Part shown: one piece after another, positions 8,840-18,163 of the stretch
Layout: each line of letters opens with the position of its first letter
Position numbering within the stretch: the first letter of the stretch is position 1
Origin: Rickettsiaceae bacterium
GTDB taxonomy: Bacteria > Pseudomonadota > Alphaproteobacteria > Rickettsiales > Rickettsiaceae
Assembly (NCBI GenBank): GCA_027485375.1
Contig: JAIXRE010000117.1
Coordinates: 1-35,932, forward strand
Direction: 5' to 3'
DNA: 35,932 bases
Program-made: the position numbers and the translations under genes
The notes under the pieces: model-generated
The model's input: the letters and a program-made list of their open reading frames with translations, nothing else
Databases searched by the model: none
Told to the model about the DNA's origin: nothing

Positions 8840-10051
8840 GTGATGAAAACCCGTTATTTATTAGTTGTTATGTGCTTAGTATTAGCGATAGTAGCGATTT
8901 TCAAAATCTATCATTTGGATACAAATCCTAAAATATTAGATGTTTTTGCCCGTTATTATTTTGATCAGGATTATTACCTAAAAAATTATCCTGAAGTAGA
9001 AAAAACAGGTTTATCTCCTTTTGATCATTACAGCAAGCAAGGCTGGTTAGAGGGAAAAAATCCTAACCCGCAATTTGATACTAGGTTATACCAAAACCTT
9101 TACCCGCATTATAAAAAATATCAATTAAATCCTTTGCAGCATTATGTACGCAGCAAACTGAGTTTAGAAAAGATATACACTAACTCCAAGCACTTAAAAA
9201 AGGCAACTCTCTTAAAATCTCCGCAATATTACCTAGCGCTTGTTGCTATCTTCCAAAATGAGGCACGTTTTTTAAAAGAGTGGATAGAATTTTATAGACT
9301 AATAGGCGTAGAACATTTTTATCTATATAACCATTTAAGCACAGATAATTACGATGAGGTCTTAGCGCCCTACATAAAAAATGGTATAGTAGAATTACGA
9401 GACATTACGTCTAAGCCAAGTAACCTGATTGAGTGGAATGCATTACAAACCAGTATTTATTCAGCAGTGGCAAACCAAGTTAAGGATAAAGTAGAATGGT
9501 TAGTAGTAGTTGATACAGATGAGTATTTATTTCCAGTGCAAGAGCAAAACCTAGCGCATGTTTTAAAGAATTATGATGATTATGCTAGTCTTTCAGTAAA
9601 TTGGCGGCTATTTGGTAGTAATGGAGTGAGTAGGATTGCCCCTAAAGAGCTATTGATCGAAAAACTTACTAAAGCGGCTGCTTTAGGTGATAATCATGTA
9701 AAAACTATTGTTAAACCTAGGTATGTAAAGAAATTTCTTAATCCTCATTTTCCGCTTTTGCAATTTGGTTATGCTCAGGTTACTGAAAATAAAGAGTATT
9801 TTTTTGGACCTTTTTCACCTAACCAGTCATTGCAATTTGTAAGGATTAATCATTATTGGTCAAGGGATCTAGAGTTTTTTAACAATAACAAGCTAGCTAG
9901 AGTACATGTCTTGGCGTATGATTTAAGTGAAGAGCAAAAAAAGCTAAAATTAGACAAAATTATAGCTCAGGATCGTTCTATCTCTGAAGAGTATGATAAT
10001 TCTATAACAAAATACATCAAAGACTTGCGTGCTCGGCTACAAGGACTCTAA
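8840..10051 (+). CDS. Membrane-anchored glycosyltransferase (GT92/GT2-like)
   Basis: N-terminal TM; FDQDYYLKNYPEV...LSPFDHYSKQGWLEGKNPNPQFD repeat-like motifs; LVAIFQNEARFLKEWIEFYRLIGVEHFYLYNHLSTDN and WLVVVDTDEYLFP (DxD-like). Confidence 0.8.
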   Translation: MMKTRYLLVVMCLVLAIVAIFKIYHLDTNPKILDVFARYYFDQDYYLKNYPEVEKTGLSPFDHYSKQGWLEGKNPNPQFDTRLYQNLYPHYKKYQLNPLQHYVRSKLSLEKIYTNSKHLKKATLLKSPQYYLALVAIFQNEARFLKEWIEFYRLIGVEHFYLYNHLSTDNYDEVLAPYIKNGIVELRDITSKPSNLIEWNALQTSIYSAVANQVKDKVEWLVVVDTDEYLFPVQEQNLAHVLKNYDDYASLSVNWRLFGSNGVSRIAPKELLIEKLTKAAALGDNHVKTIVKPRYVKKFLNPHFPLLQFGYAQVTENKEYFFGPFSPNQSLQFVRINHYWSRDLEFFNNNKLARVHVLAYDLSEEQKKLKLDKIIAQDRSISEEYDNSITKYIKDLRARLQGL

Positions 10052-10055
10052 TATT

Positions 10056-10757
10056 ATGAAAATTTTGGCTTTTGATACTGCTAATAATACCGTTTCAGTA
10101 GCGATTTCTGAAGGGCAGAAAATACTTTCATATTTAGAAGATTTAAGAAGTTCTGTGCAAGCAGAGCGTTTATTGCCTATGATTGAGCAAGCACTTAAGC
10201 AAGCTAGTCTCTCTTATCAAGAACTGGGCTGCGTAGCGGTAACCAAAGGACCTGGAAGTTTTACAGGAATCAGGATTGCTCTTGCAGCGGCAAAAGGAAT
10301 ACTCGCTGCCCTGCCGCCCAGCGTTCATGGTGTTGGCGTCAGTAATTTTGAAATCGCCTATTTCAGGGCAGTCTCGCAAGTTAAAGAATATAGCAAAATT
10401 TATACCATGCTAAATGCCTATAGAGGGCAATTATATTTACAAGCTTTTAGCCATGGACGCGCGGAGCAGCAGCCACAGCTAGTTGATTATAGCGGTGCTA
10501 CCACCCTAATTAAGCAAGAACTATATAGCTGTAGCGGTCCTATAATATGCGCAGGTAATGGAGTTAGCCTAATCCATGAACAACTCAAACAACATGCGGC
10601 AAGCAACAATAACTTAGTCATTTTGCCTCGTTTTGCACGTGTTAAAGCAATACAAATTTGTCGCTATGTAGATACAGCTATAGCGGCAAAAGGTGCTTTA
10701 GGCACAATTGAACCGCTATATATAAGACCGCCAGACGCTGCTTTGCCAAAGAGCTAG
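10056..10757 (+). CDS. tsaB: tRNA threonylcarbamoyladenosine biosynthesis protein TsaB
   Basis: MKILAFDTANNTVSVAIS...VTKGPGSFTGIRIALAAAKGI motifs. ATG at 10056 chosen over the longer ORF start at 10029. Confidence 0.9.
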   Translation: MKILAFDTANNTVSVAISEGQKILSYLEDLRSSVQAERLLPMIEQALKQASLSYQELGCVAVTKGPGSFTGIRIALAAAKGILAALPPSVHGVGVSNFEIAYFRAVSQVKEYSKIYTMLNAYRGQLYLQAFSHGRAEQQPQLVDYSGATTLIKQELYSCSGPIICAGNGVSLIHEQLKQHAASNNNLVILPRFARVKAIQICRYVDTAIAAKGALGTIEPLYIRPPDAALPKS

Positions 10758-10760
10758 TGT

Positions 10761-11885
10761 TTACGAAATTGAACACCAAGCGTCATTAGCAGAAACTTCT
10801 GGCGTGCTGCCGGCAACTTCTACACCTTGTGGAGCTCGCTCTCCTGCTGGTAATTCAGGAAATAAGGCTTCTGGACGCTGCTCGGGCTCAGAACTTTTAT
10901 AATGATCTGGGTTCGTAACCTGTATAATTGCTTGTTGTTTTACTGGCAAAGCTACCCAAGATAACGAAAGGTCAGCTAATGCATAGCTAGTAGCTTCAAT
11001 TTGCTCTGGAGCCGCCTGTTTAACCTCACCTAGTTCTGTGTGCTCAGGGTCTTCTGCTATGATTGATAATTTGGAGGGTTTTTCAAACTGATGAGCCTTA
11101 ACTATTTTTGTAGTTTTGGTAAACTCAGCTTCTGCAATTACCAAACTTAAAGCAGGCTCTAATGCCTGAATGATCAACTCTTGCTTAGCTTCTGCAGTTT
11201 GAGGTTCTTGTTCCTGATTTGCAGGCTCCTCAGCAGCCTCCTCAGCAGCTTGGTCAGAAAGGACGTCACTCATTATAGCAGCTGGAGCTTGGTCGCTAAC
11301 CGTAGCTTCTGCAGCTTGAGGCTGTTGTTCTTCTAAAATAGCCTCAGTTTTAACCGGTTCACCTCGTTTTTGCACAACCTCAGTCGTTCTATATATAGTA
11401 ATTTTAATAGCATTAGCTAGTTCTGGGTGATCAGATTGAGAAAATTCTACATGTTTATCTTGCATTGTAAGTATTAAAGGGCTGCTCTCTTTGCTTGGTA
11501 GATGCACTGTAAGCTTTGTATCTTTAGGTAATTTATCAATAAGCTGCTTTGCAACTTCTTTTATTGCTTCACTAAGTGGATTTTGCGCAGGGGTTTTTAC
11601 TAGTTGTTGTTCAAGCTGCGCTTTTTGCTTGCTATGTTTCTTGACTTCCAAAGCGTCCAGTACAGGAAATTTAAGAGCTCTTGGTATTTCAAGGAAAAAT
11701 ACACCAGTTGCCTGTTCGTTTTTTAGCGCTTTTAATAATGTCTCAACGGATAGTTTCTTAACAACCTTGCTAGGGGTTGTACAACTTTTTATTAATTTTG
11801 AGGCAGAGCTATGCTTCGAAGCATCTTTTCCATTTTGAGACTTGCCAGAAGTATGCTCGATACTTGATCTTGATGTTTTTTTCAT
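10761..11885 (-). CDS. Hypothetical charged protein (Lys-rich N-half, Glu/Gln/Ala-rich C-half) adjacent to PHA-type genes
   Basis: Full 374-aa ORF with no recognised domain; same strand as and 10 bp downstream of the thiolase gene. Confidence 0.7.
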   Translation of the reverse strand: MKKTSRSSIEHTSGKSQNGKDASKHSSASKLIKSCTTPSKVVKKLSVETLLKALKNEQATGVFFLEIPRALKFPVLDALEVKKHSKQKAQLEQQLVKTPAQNPLSEAIKEVAKQLIDKLPKDTKLTVHLPSKESSPLILTMQDKHVEFSQSDHPELANAIKITIYRTTEVVQKRGEPVKTEAILEEQQPQAAEATVSDQAPAAIMSDVLSDQAAEEAAEEPANQEQEPQTAEAKQELIIQALEPALSLVIAEAEFTKTTKIVKAHQFEKPSKLSIIAEDPEHTELGEVKQAAPEQIEATSYALADLSLSWVALPVKQQAIIQVTNPDHYKSSEPEQRPEALFPELPAGERAPQGVEVAGSTPEVSANDAWCSIS

Positions 11886-11895
11886 ATAACCCTCA

Positions 11896-13101
11896 TTATT
11901 TAGTTAACAAAGAAACGCTATGCACGTTCTCTATGCACATTGCAATACCCATTCCTCCACCAATACACATGGTAACAAGCCCGCGCATAGCGTGTTGCCT
12001 TTTCATTTGGTGAATTAAAGTAACCAAAACTCTTGCTCCACTAGCGCCAATAGGATGACCTATTGCTATTGCGCCACCATTAACATTAACCTTACTAGTA
12101 TCCCACTGCATTTCTTGATTAACATACGTAGCCTGAGCAGCGAAAGCCTCGTTACATTCTATTAAGTCAAGATCCTCTATGCTCCATCCAGCTTTAAACA
12201 AAGCTTGGCGCGAAGCTGGAACTGGTCCTGTGCCCATTAGGCTAGGATCAACGCCAGCAGAAGCGTAAGAAACAATCCTCGCAAGTGGCTTTAGGTTATA
12301 TTTTTTAAGCGCTGCTTCTGAGGCGACCATCAAGCAGGCTGCTCCGTCATTAATAGGAGAAGAGTTACCAGCTGTGACGCTGCCATGAGTCTCGAATGCT
12401 GGCTTTAGTTTAGCAAGTGTCTCAAGGCTTGTGGTTGACCTGATGGATTCGTCTGTTTTAAAGAGCACAGATTCTTTTTTGCTAATTACCTCTACAGGAA
12501 CTATTTCATCATTAAAATAACCTTTATCAGAAGCCTCGGCTGCTTTTCGTTGCGAATTAAAGGCTAGCTCATCCTGCATGTCTCTAGTAATGTTGAATTT
12601 TTTAGCTATATTTTCTGCTGTTACGCCCATAGCTGCGCCTGAGAATGCGTCTATTAAGCCATCATGCTGCATTAAATCTAGCATTTTCATATCACCAAGT
12701 TTGCGTCCAGCTCTTAAGTATAGACCATGCAAGCCTAGAGACATATTTTCCTGCCCCCCTGCTAGTACTATTTCATTATCACCTGTCATAATTGACATTG
12801 CAGCAAGACACACAGACTTTAAGCCTGAACCACAAACTTTGCCAATAGTAAAGGCTGGAACTTCTTGTGGCACGCCAGCGTTTATTGAGGTTTGTCTAGC
12901 AGGATTTTGCCCTGCGCCGCCTGTTAAAACTTGCCCTAGAATTACTTCATCAATTGAGGCAGGATCTAGCTTGCTTTCGGCTAGTATGTTTTTGATAAGG
13001 CTTGCGCCAAGGGTAGGAGCAGAGATAGTGCTTAAAGTTCCTAGCAAAGAGCCTACTGCTGTTCTTTTTGCATGTGTTATGTATACAGCTCTATTATTCA
13101 T
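11896..13101 (-). CDS. phaA: Acetyl-CoA acetyltransferase (thiolase)
   Basis: GKVCGSGLKSVCLAA, NEAFAAQ, GGAIAIGHPIGASGARVLVTLIH and CIGGGMGIAMCIE thiolase motifs. Confidence 0.93.
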   Translation of the reverse strand: MNNRAVYITHAKRTAVGSLLGTLSTISAPTLGASLIKNILAESKLDPASIDEVILGQVLTGGAGQNPARQTSINAGVPQEVPAFTIGKVCGSGLKSVCLAAMSIMTGDNEIVLAGGQENMSLGLHGLYLRAGRKLGDMKMLDLMQHDGLIDAFSGAAMGVTAENIAKKFNITRDMQDELAFNSQRKAAEASDKGYFNDEIVPVEVISKKESVLFKTDESIRSTTSLETLAKLKPAFETHGSVTAGNSSPINDGAACLMVASEAALKKYNLKPLARIVSYASAGVDPSLMGTGPVPASRQALFKAGWSIEDLDLIECNEAFAAQATYVNQEMQWDTSKVNVNGGAIAIGHPIGASGARVLVTLIHQMKRQHAMRGLVTMCIGGGMGIAMCIENVHSVSLLTK

Positions 13102-13105
13102 TTTA

Positions 13106-14206
13106 TCATTCTCCTAGCTGGCTTACTGTAAGCCACGCTTTATATTCAGTTATTAAAGTGCTTAATTCCTTGTTGATGAGGTAACTAATATGTCCTCCAT
13201 CTAGTTCAATTAGCTTAGAGCTTTTTAATTGCTTGTGTAAAGCCAAAATTGACGATCTTGTAGCAATTTTATCATTTTTTGCTAAAATCTGACATACTGG
13301 TTTGTAAAATAGGGTGGGGCAGATGGTCATATTTCCTATTTTCCATTGTATTTTTGTTTGTGTGTTCTTCAGTAGTATATCATTGATAATTTGAAAATAA
13401 GCCTTTGAGGGCAGAGGCAAACCAGACATAAGCCAGTTTTCTACTAGCAGGAATAATTCTTTTTCCTGAGCAGTTTTTAGGCTGAAATATTTAGCCGCTT
13501 TAACTATAAAACTTGGAGTTAGGTTGGCATAATCTATCTTATTTGCCCCTAGGCTATATTGATTAAATAACTCTAGTAAGAAAAATAAGATTTGTACGTA
13601 TATAGGAGGAATGAATTGTAATTCTTTGACGCTGCTATGTAAATTTATAGCTTGATATATTTGCGCTGCTGTAGAAAAATGGCTAAAGTCCCAAGGCGTG
13701 GTAAGCAAAGTTAGGGTATTGAGTAAATGCTGATTAGAAATTGTTGCAGCTAATGCTAGGTTGCCCCCTATGCAGTGACCAATAACTTCCACTGGCTTTT
13801 GGTAGCGCTTATTTAGTAACTTTAAAGCGTGCGTTATCTCTTTTGCGTAGTCATCCAAAGAGAAATCAGGGTTAGTAATTTCTAACCAGTTAACAAGATA
13901 TACTCCTCCTATTTCCTGCAGCTGCGCTATAAGGCTTTGTGCTTGGTTGAGGAATAAAATTTCTGGAGAATTAAAAAGCGATGGTACTACTAGAAATACC
14001 TTAGTTGAATCACTATTGCTAGAGCAATTGTAACGCAATAATTGATGGTAATCAGAACATGATATAACTTCCGCCGCACTTGATAAGTGAAGTTTTCCAG
14101 CCCCTGCTTTAGTGATAAAGTTTTGATATTCTGCAAAGTAGCACTTTAGAATATTAGCGCTTTCTAAAACACAATTTTTAGGAATAGTATAATTATTATA
14201 ATGCAT
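13106..14206 (-). CDS. phaC: Poly(3-hydroxyalkanoate) synthase PhaC-like alpha/beta hydrolase
   Basis: VIGHCIGGNLALA (PhaC-type lipase box with Cys), LLTTPWDFS, ILAKNDKIATRSS and DGGHISYLIN triad contexts. Confidence 0.82.
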   Translation of the reverse strand: MHYNNYTIPKNCVLESANILKCYFAEYQNFITKAGAGKLHLSSAAEVISCSDYHQLLRYNCSSNSDSTKVFLVVPSLFNSPEILFLNQAQSLIAQLQEIGGVYLVNWLEITNPDFSLDDYAKEITHALKLLNKRYQKPVEVIGHCIGGNLALAATISNQHLLNTLTLLTTPWDFSHFSTAAQIYQAINLHSSVKELQFIPPIYVQILFFLLELFNQYSLGANKIDYANLTPSFIVKAAKYFSLKTAQEKELFLLVENWLMSGLPLPSKAYFQIINDILLKNTQTKIQWKIGNMTICPTLFYKPVCQILAKNDKIATRSSILALHKQLKSSKLIELDGGHISYLINKELSTLITEYKAWLTVSQLGE

Positions 14207-14280
14207 AAAATTTTATAAATATTATAGAAAAATGAGCTTTGATAAAAACTAACATTTGATAAGCTCCTTTGACAAATTCC

Positions 14281-14309
14281 TTGACGTTAAATAATTAATG
14301 TTGTATAAC
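14281..14309 (+). promoter_or_regulatory. Sigma70-like promoter P1 upstream of tlc
   Basis: TTGACG - 17 bp - TATAAC. Confidence 0.6.
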
Positions 14310-14393
14310 ACGTTAAATTTACTAGCTACTCATAAACATTGACAAGCTAGCATATAAACGGGAATTCATTAATTCACTTCACCTCGAGGTGGT

Positions 14394-14421
14394 TTGGCAG
14401 CCCTGCGACGTAAATTATAAC
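14394..14421 (+). promoter_or_regulatory. Candidate sigma70-like promoter P2 upstream of tlc
   Basis: TTGGCA - 16 bp - TATAAC. Confidence 0.45.
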
Positions 14422-14459
14422 TTTTAAATAAACAATATGGTTATTTAAGTTTTTTTTTT
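14419..14459 (+). terminator. Terminator-like hairpin in the tlc leader (candidate attenuator)
   Basis: TTAAATAA (14424-14431) - 9 nt - TTATTTAA (14441-14448), extended AAC/GTT across a TT bulge, followed by a run of 10 T's (14450-14459), 17 nt before the tlc ATG. Confidence 0.55.
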
Positions 14460-14476
14460 GTCTTCAGGAATTTATA

Positions 14477-15976
14477 ATGGCAAACTCACAATCAAATCTA
14501 TTTACTAGCAAACTAAGAACAATTTTTTGGCCTATTCATGGCAACGAACTTATGAAGTTTGTGCCTATGTCATGCCTTATGTTCTGTACATTATTTAACC
14601 AAAATATTTTGCGTATCTTAAAGGATAGTATCCTTATTTCTGAGATTAGCGCTGAGGTAGCAAGTTTTGCTAAAGTTTATGCAGTTACCCCAGCTGCAGC
14701 TATATTTGTAATATCTTATGCTAAGATGGTTAATCACCTAAGCTTTGAACAAATATATAATTATCTAATTGGTTTTTTCTTAATCTTTTTCATTGCTTTT
14801 GCTTTCATCATTTATCCTAACGTGCATAATTTTCATTTTAGTTCTGATGCATTAGAGCAAATGATGATATCGCACCCACATTTAAAATGGTATATAGCCT
14901 TAATAGGTAATTGGAGCTATATAGTTTTTTATACTTTGGCGGAATTATGGCCTAATATTTTTTACGTGTTGTTATTTTGGCAATTTGCTAATGAGATGAC
15001 GACGACGCAGGAAGCTAAGAGGTTTTACACTTTATTCTCGTTATTTGGCAACTCGTCGCTAATATTTGTTGGCTTCTTAATGATGAATTTATCATCAGAA
15101 AGGACGATAATTGGACGTTTCTTTGAAATTACTGACAATAAAATGGTGCTTGTGCAGGTCTCTACTGCCTTAGTGGTGGTGTCTGGTATCGCGTCATGTT
15201 TCTTGGTGCGTTTTATGGCAAAACGTGTGCTTACAGACCCAAGATTCTATAAGAAAGCTAAGAAAGAAAGAAGCGGCAAAGAAAAACTAAGTATTTTAGA
15301 AAGCTTTAAATATATAGCAAGATCCAAGTATTTATGGTTGATGCTGATTTGTTCTGCGTCTTTTGGCTTATCGATGAATTTGGTAGAAGCGGTGTGGAAA
15401 TCCAAAATCAAGGAACTATACCCCACAGTCAACACTTATGCTGAATTTAACAGCCTATACATATTGTGGACGGGCGTTGCTATTATGGTCATGACTATCA
15501 TTGGAAATAATATTATGCGGAGCCATAGCTGGTTCGTTGCTGCTGTTATTTCTCCTATAATAATTATGGTTACTGGTATAGCATTTTTTGTTTTGGTAGT
15601 TTTTGATCATCAGGTTTTATCGTTATTTGAGGGTGCGATTTTAATGACACCACTTGCTCTTGCTGTCTCGATTGGTGCTATACAAAATATTCTCGCTAAA
15701 GGGACTAAGTACTCTGTGTGGGATACTTCTAGAGAAATGTTGTACATACCTTTAGATGATGAGTTAAAAACGAAAGGCAAGGCTGCGGTTGATGTTATTA
15801 GTTCCAAGGTAGGTAAATCCTCTAGCGGGCTAGTGCAGTCAATTATCTTTACGCTAATTCCAACGGCTACTTTTACCTCAATATCGCCTATTTTGATGGT
15901 TATCTTCACAGTAGTTTGCTTACTATGGATTTATGCAGTAAGGAAAATATACTTCGAATATCAAAAAATCGTTTAA
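14477..15976 (+). CDS. tlc: ATP/ADP translocase (Tlc-family nucleotide transporter)
   Basis: 499 aa polytopic; KLRTIFWPIHGNELMKFVPMSCLMFCTLFNQNILRILKDSILISEISAE and LYIPLDDELKTKGKAAVDVISSKVGKSSSGLVQS are Tlc hallmark motifs. Confidence 0.95.
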   Translation: MANSQSNLFTSKLRTIFWPIHGNELMKFVPMSCLMFCTLFNQNILRILKDSILISEISAEVASFAKVYAVTPAAAIFVISYAKMVNHLSFEQIYNYLIGFFLIFFIAFAFIIYPNVHNFHFSSDALEQMMISHPHLKWYIALIGNWSYIVFYTLAELWPNIFYVLLFWQFANEMTTTQEAKRFYTLFSLFGNSSLIFVGFLMMNLSSERTIIGRFFEITDNKMVLVQVSTALVVVSGIASCFLVRFMAKRVLTDPRFYKKAKKERSGKEKLSILESFKYIARSKYLWLMLICSASFGLSMNLVEAVWKSKIKELYPTVNTYAEFNSLYILWTGVAIMVMTIIGNNIMRSHSWFVAAVISPIIIMVTGIAFFVLVVFDHQVLSLFEGAILMTPLALAVSIGAIQNILAKGTKYSVWDTSREMLYIPLDDELKTKGKAAVDVISSKVGKSSSGLVQSIIFTLIPTATFTSISPILMVIFTVVCLLWIYAVRKIYFEYQKIV

Positions 15977-16048
15977 TACTAGTTTTTATTACTTGATAAT
16001 AGTTTAAAACTTTGCTATTCTATAGGTAATGATATCTGAGTGTTGGAA

Positions 16049-16072
16049 GGTGGGCTTGACCCGCCTTTTTTA
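16049..16072 (+). terminator. Rho-independent terminator between tlc and rimP
   Basis: ggtggg-cttga-cccgccttttttatt. Confidence 0.7.
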
Positions 16073-16121
16073 TTAGCCATTGCACAAAGCTTGTGCTATT
16101 AACAATATTAGTTAGGTTGTA

Positions 16122-16622
16122 GTGAGTCAATTCATTGAACAAAAAGTTGCCGCCATCATTGAGTCCACGCTAAACACGCTAGGGTTTGACCTAGTTAGGG
16201 TACGTATGTCTGGCGCAACTTTTAAGGTGCTGGAAGTACTTGTAGATCGTCTTGATGGACAAAAAATTAGCGTTGCTGATTGCAGAAGTGCTAGCCGTAA
16301 TATTTCGGCATTGCTTGATGTAGAAGATGTAATAAAAGATAAGTATTATCTTGAGGTTGCCTCGCCAGGAGTAGAACGCCCTTTAATGAAGGTTAGCGAC
16401 TACACAAAATTTTTAGGGTACGTTATTAAGGTAAGGCTAAAAGAGAAGATACATGGCGCAGGGCATTATCAAGGCAAAATTGAAAAGGTTGATGGACAGC
16501 AAATCTACCTGCATGTTGCGGGTAATGAAATAATAATTGATTTTGACCTAATAAAAAGTGCTAACTTGGTATTAACAGACGAAATATTTAAACAATTATT
16601 GAACAAAGAAACTAACAAATAA
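16122..16622 (+). CDS. rimP: Ribosome maturation factor RimP
   Basis: TLNTLGFDLVRVRMSG...LEVLVDR...YYLEVASPGVERPL motifs; directly upstream of nusA. GTG start. Confidence 0.93.
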   Translation: MSQFIEQKVAAIIESTLNTLGFDLVRVRMSGATFKVLEVLVDRLDGQKISVADCRSASRNISALLDVEDVIKDKYYLEVASPGVERPLMKVSDYTKFLGYVIKVRLKEKIHGAGHYQGKIEKVDGQQIYLHVAGNEIIIDFDLIKSANLVLTDEIFKQLLNKETNK

Positions 16623-16636
16623 TATTTAAGGATTAT

Positions 16637-18130
16637 ATGATTAACGTCGGTAACTCGGAAATTTTACAAATTATTGAAGCGGTCTCTAGAGAAAAAGGGA
16701 TACCAAAGGAGCATTTAATTGCTACTATGGAGCAAGCTGTACAAGTTGCAGGACGCCGTAAATATGGTCATGAGCATAATATTAAAGCCGAAATTAGCAG
16801 AAAAAGCGGTGATATTAAGTTATACCGGGTGTTAAAAGTTGCAGAAAATCCTGAGGATTACTTTACTGAAATTTCGTTAGAAGACGCCAAAGAGAAAAAA
16901 GTAGATGCTGTAATAGGTGATGAGATTTATGAATTACTGCCGCCAATTGACTTAGGTAGAGTAGCTGCGCAAAGTGCTAAGCAAGTTATTGTCCAGCGCG
17001 TGAGTGAAGCAGAAAGAGAAAAACAATATCAGGATTTCAAGGATCGTATAGGTGAGATCTTAAACGGCGTAGTGAAAAGAGTAGAATTTGGTAATGTAGT
17101 AGTCGATCTTGGTCGCGCTGAAGCTATAATAAAGAAGGATCAGTTAATTAAAGGAGAAAACTTTAAGATAAATGATAGGGTTAAAGCTTATGTACAAGAT
17201 GTAAGACTTGAATCCAAAGGACCTCAGATTTTCCTATCTAGAACTGATGATAATATGCTAGCTAAATTATTTGAGCTAGAAGTGCCAGAAATTTATGACA
17301 ATGTCATTGAAATAAAGGGTATAGTACGTGACCCTGGTTCAAAAGCAAAAATAGCAGTTTATGCTACAGATTCTAGTGTTGATCCTGTAGGTTCATGCGT
17401 TGGTATAAGGGGAAATAGAGTAAAAGCCATTACTAACGAATTAGCTGGCGAGAAAGTAGATATTATTTTATGGACTAATAACGTAGCGCAATTTGTTATC
17501 AATGCTATGGCTCCAGCTGAGATTGCTAAAATAGTAATTGACGAAGATAAAAATAGAGTTGAAGTTGTTGTGCCTAACGAGCAACTAAGTATTGCAATAG
17601 GTCGTCGTGGTCAAAATGTTCGCTTAGCCTCAAGATTGACTGGCTGGAGTATTGATGTAATGACTGAAGAGCAAGAATCCAAACGTCGTACTGATGAATT
17701 TAATTTCACTACAGATTTATTCGTCAAAGCTTTGGATGTAGAGGAAGTGATAGCCCAGCTTCTATCAGTAGAAGGATTCTCAACAATGGAGCAAATAGCG
17801 ACGGCAGATATAGACACGCTCAGTTCAATAGAAGGGTTTGATGAAGCGCTAGCAACAGAATTACAAAGCCGTGCAATCAACTACGTCAATGCTAAAAACG
17901 AAGAAATAGTTGTGAAATTAGAACAACTTGGTGTAGAACAAGAGCTAATAGATGTTTTAGATCTGCAGCCAGATAATATATTGAAGCTTGCTGAATATGG
18001 TATAAAAACTATAGAAGATTTAGGTGAAATGACAGTTGTTGAATTTAAAGCATTAGTGCCAAATTCAAATTTATCTGATCAAGATATAGAGCTCTTAATT
18101 CAAACAGCTCGTGGACAAGATCAGGAATAA
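16637..18130 (+). CDS. nusA: Transcription termination/antitermination factor NusA
   Basis: S1 and KH motifs: VRDPGSKAKIAVYATDSSVDPVGSCVGIRGNRVKAITNELAGEKVDIILW, VPNEQLSIAIGRRGQNVRLASRLTGW. Confidence 0.97.
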   Translation: MINVGNSEILQIIEAVSREKGIPKEHLIATMEQAVQVAGRRKYGHEHNIKAEISRKSGDIKLYRVLKVAENPEDYFTEISLEDAKEKKVDAVIGDEIYELLPPIDLGRVAAQSAKQVIVQRVSEAEREKQYQDFKDRIGEILNGVVKRVEFGNVVVDLGRAEAIIKKDQLIKGENFKINDRVKAYVQDVRLESKGPQIFLSRTDDNMLAKLFELEVPEIYDNVIEIKGIVRDPGSKAKIAVYATDSSVDPVGSCVGIRGNRVKAITNELAGEKVDIILWTNNVAQFVINAMAPAEIAKIVIDEDKNRVEVVVPNEQLSIAIGRRGQNVRLASRLTGWSIDVMTEEQESKRRTDEFNFTTDLFVKALDVEEVIAQLLSVEGFSTMEQIATADIDTLSSIEGFDEALATELQSRAINYVNAKNEEIVVKLEQLGVEQELIDVLDLQPDNILKLAEYGIKTIEDLGEMTVVEFKALVPNSNLSDQDIELLIQTARGQDQE

Positions 18131-18163
18131 TCAAAGTTTTGAAAAAAGATAAATAATTTATAT

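Noticed and set aside
11491-12013. Plus-strand ORFs of 115 and 78 aa
   Set aside because: Antisense shadows of the hypothetical protein and thiolase genes.
12578-13117. 179-aa plus-strand ORF
   Set aside because: Antisense to a clear thiolase gene; Cys/Pro/Ser-rich shadow translation.
15247-15909. Minus-strand ORFs of 62 and 99 aa
   Set aside because: Antisense to tlc, no ribosome-binding site or family motif.
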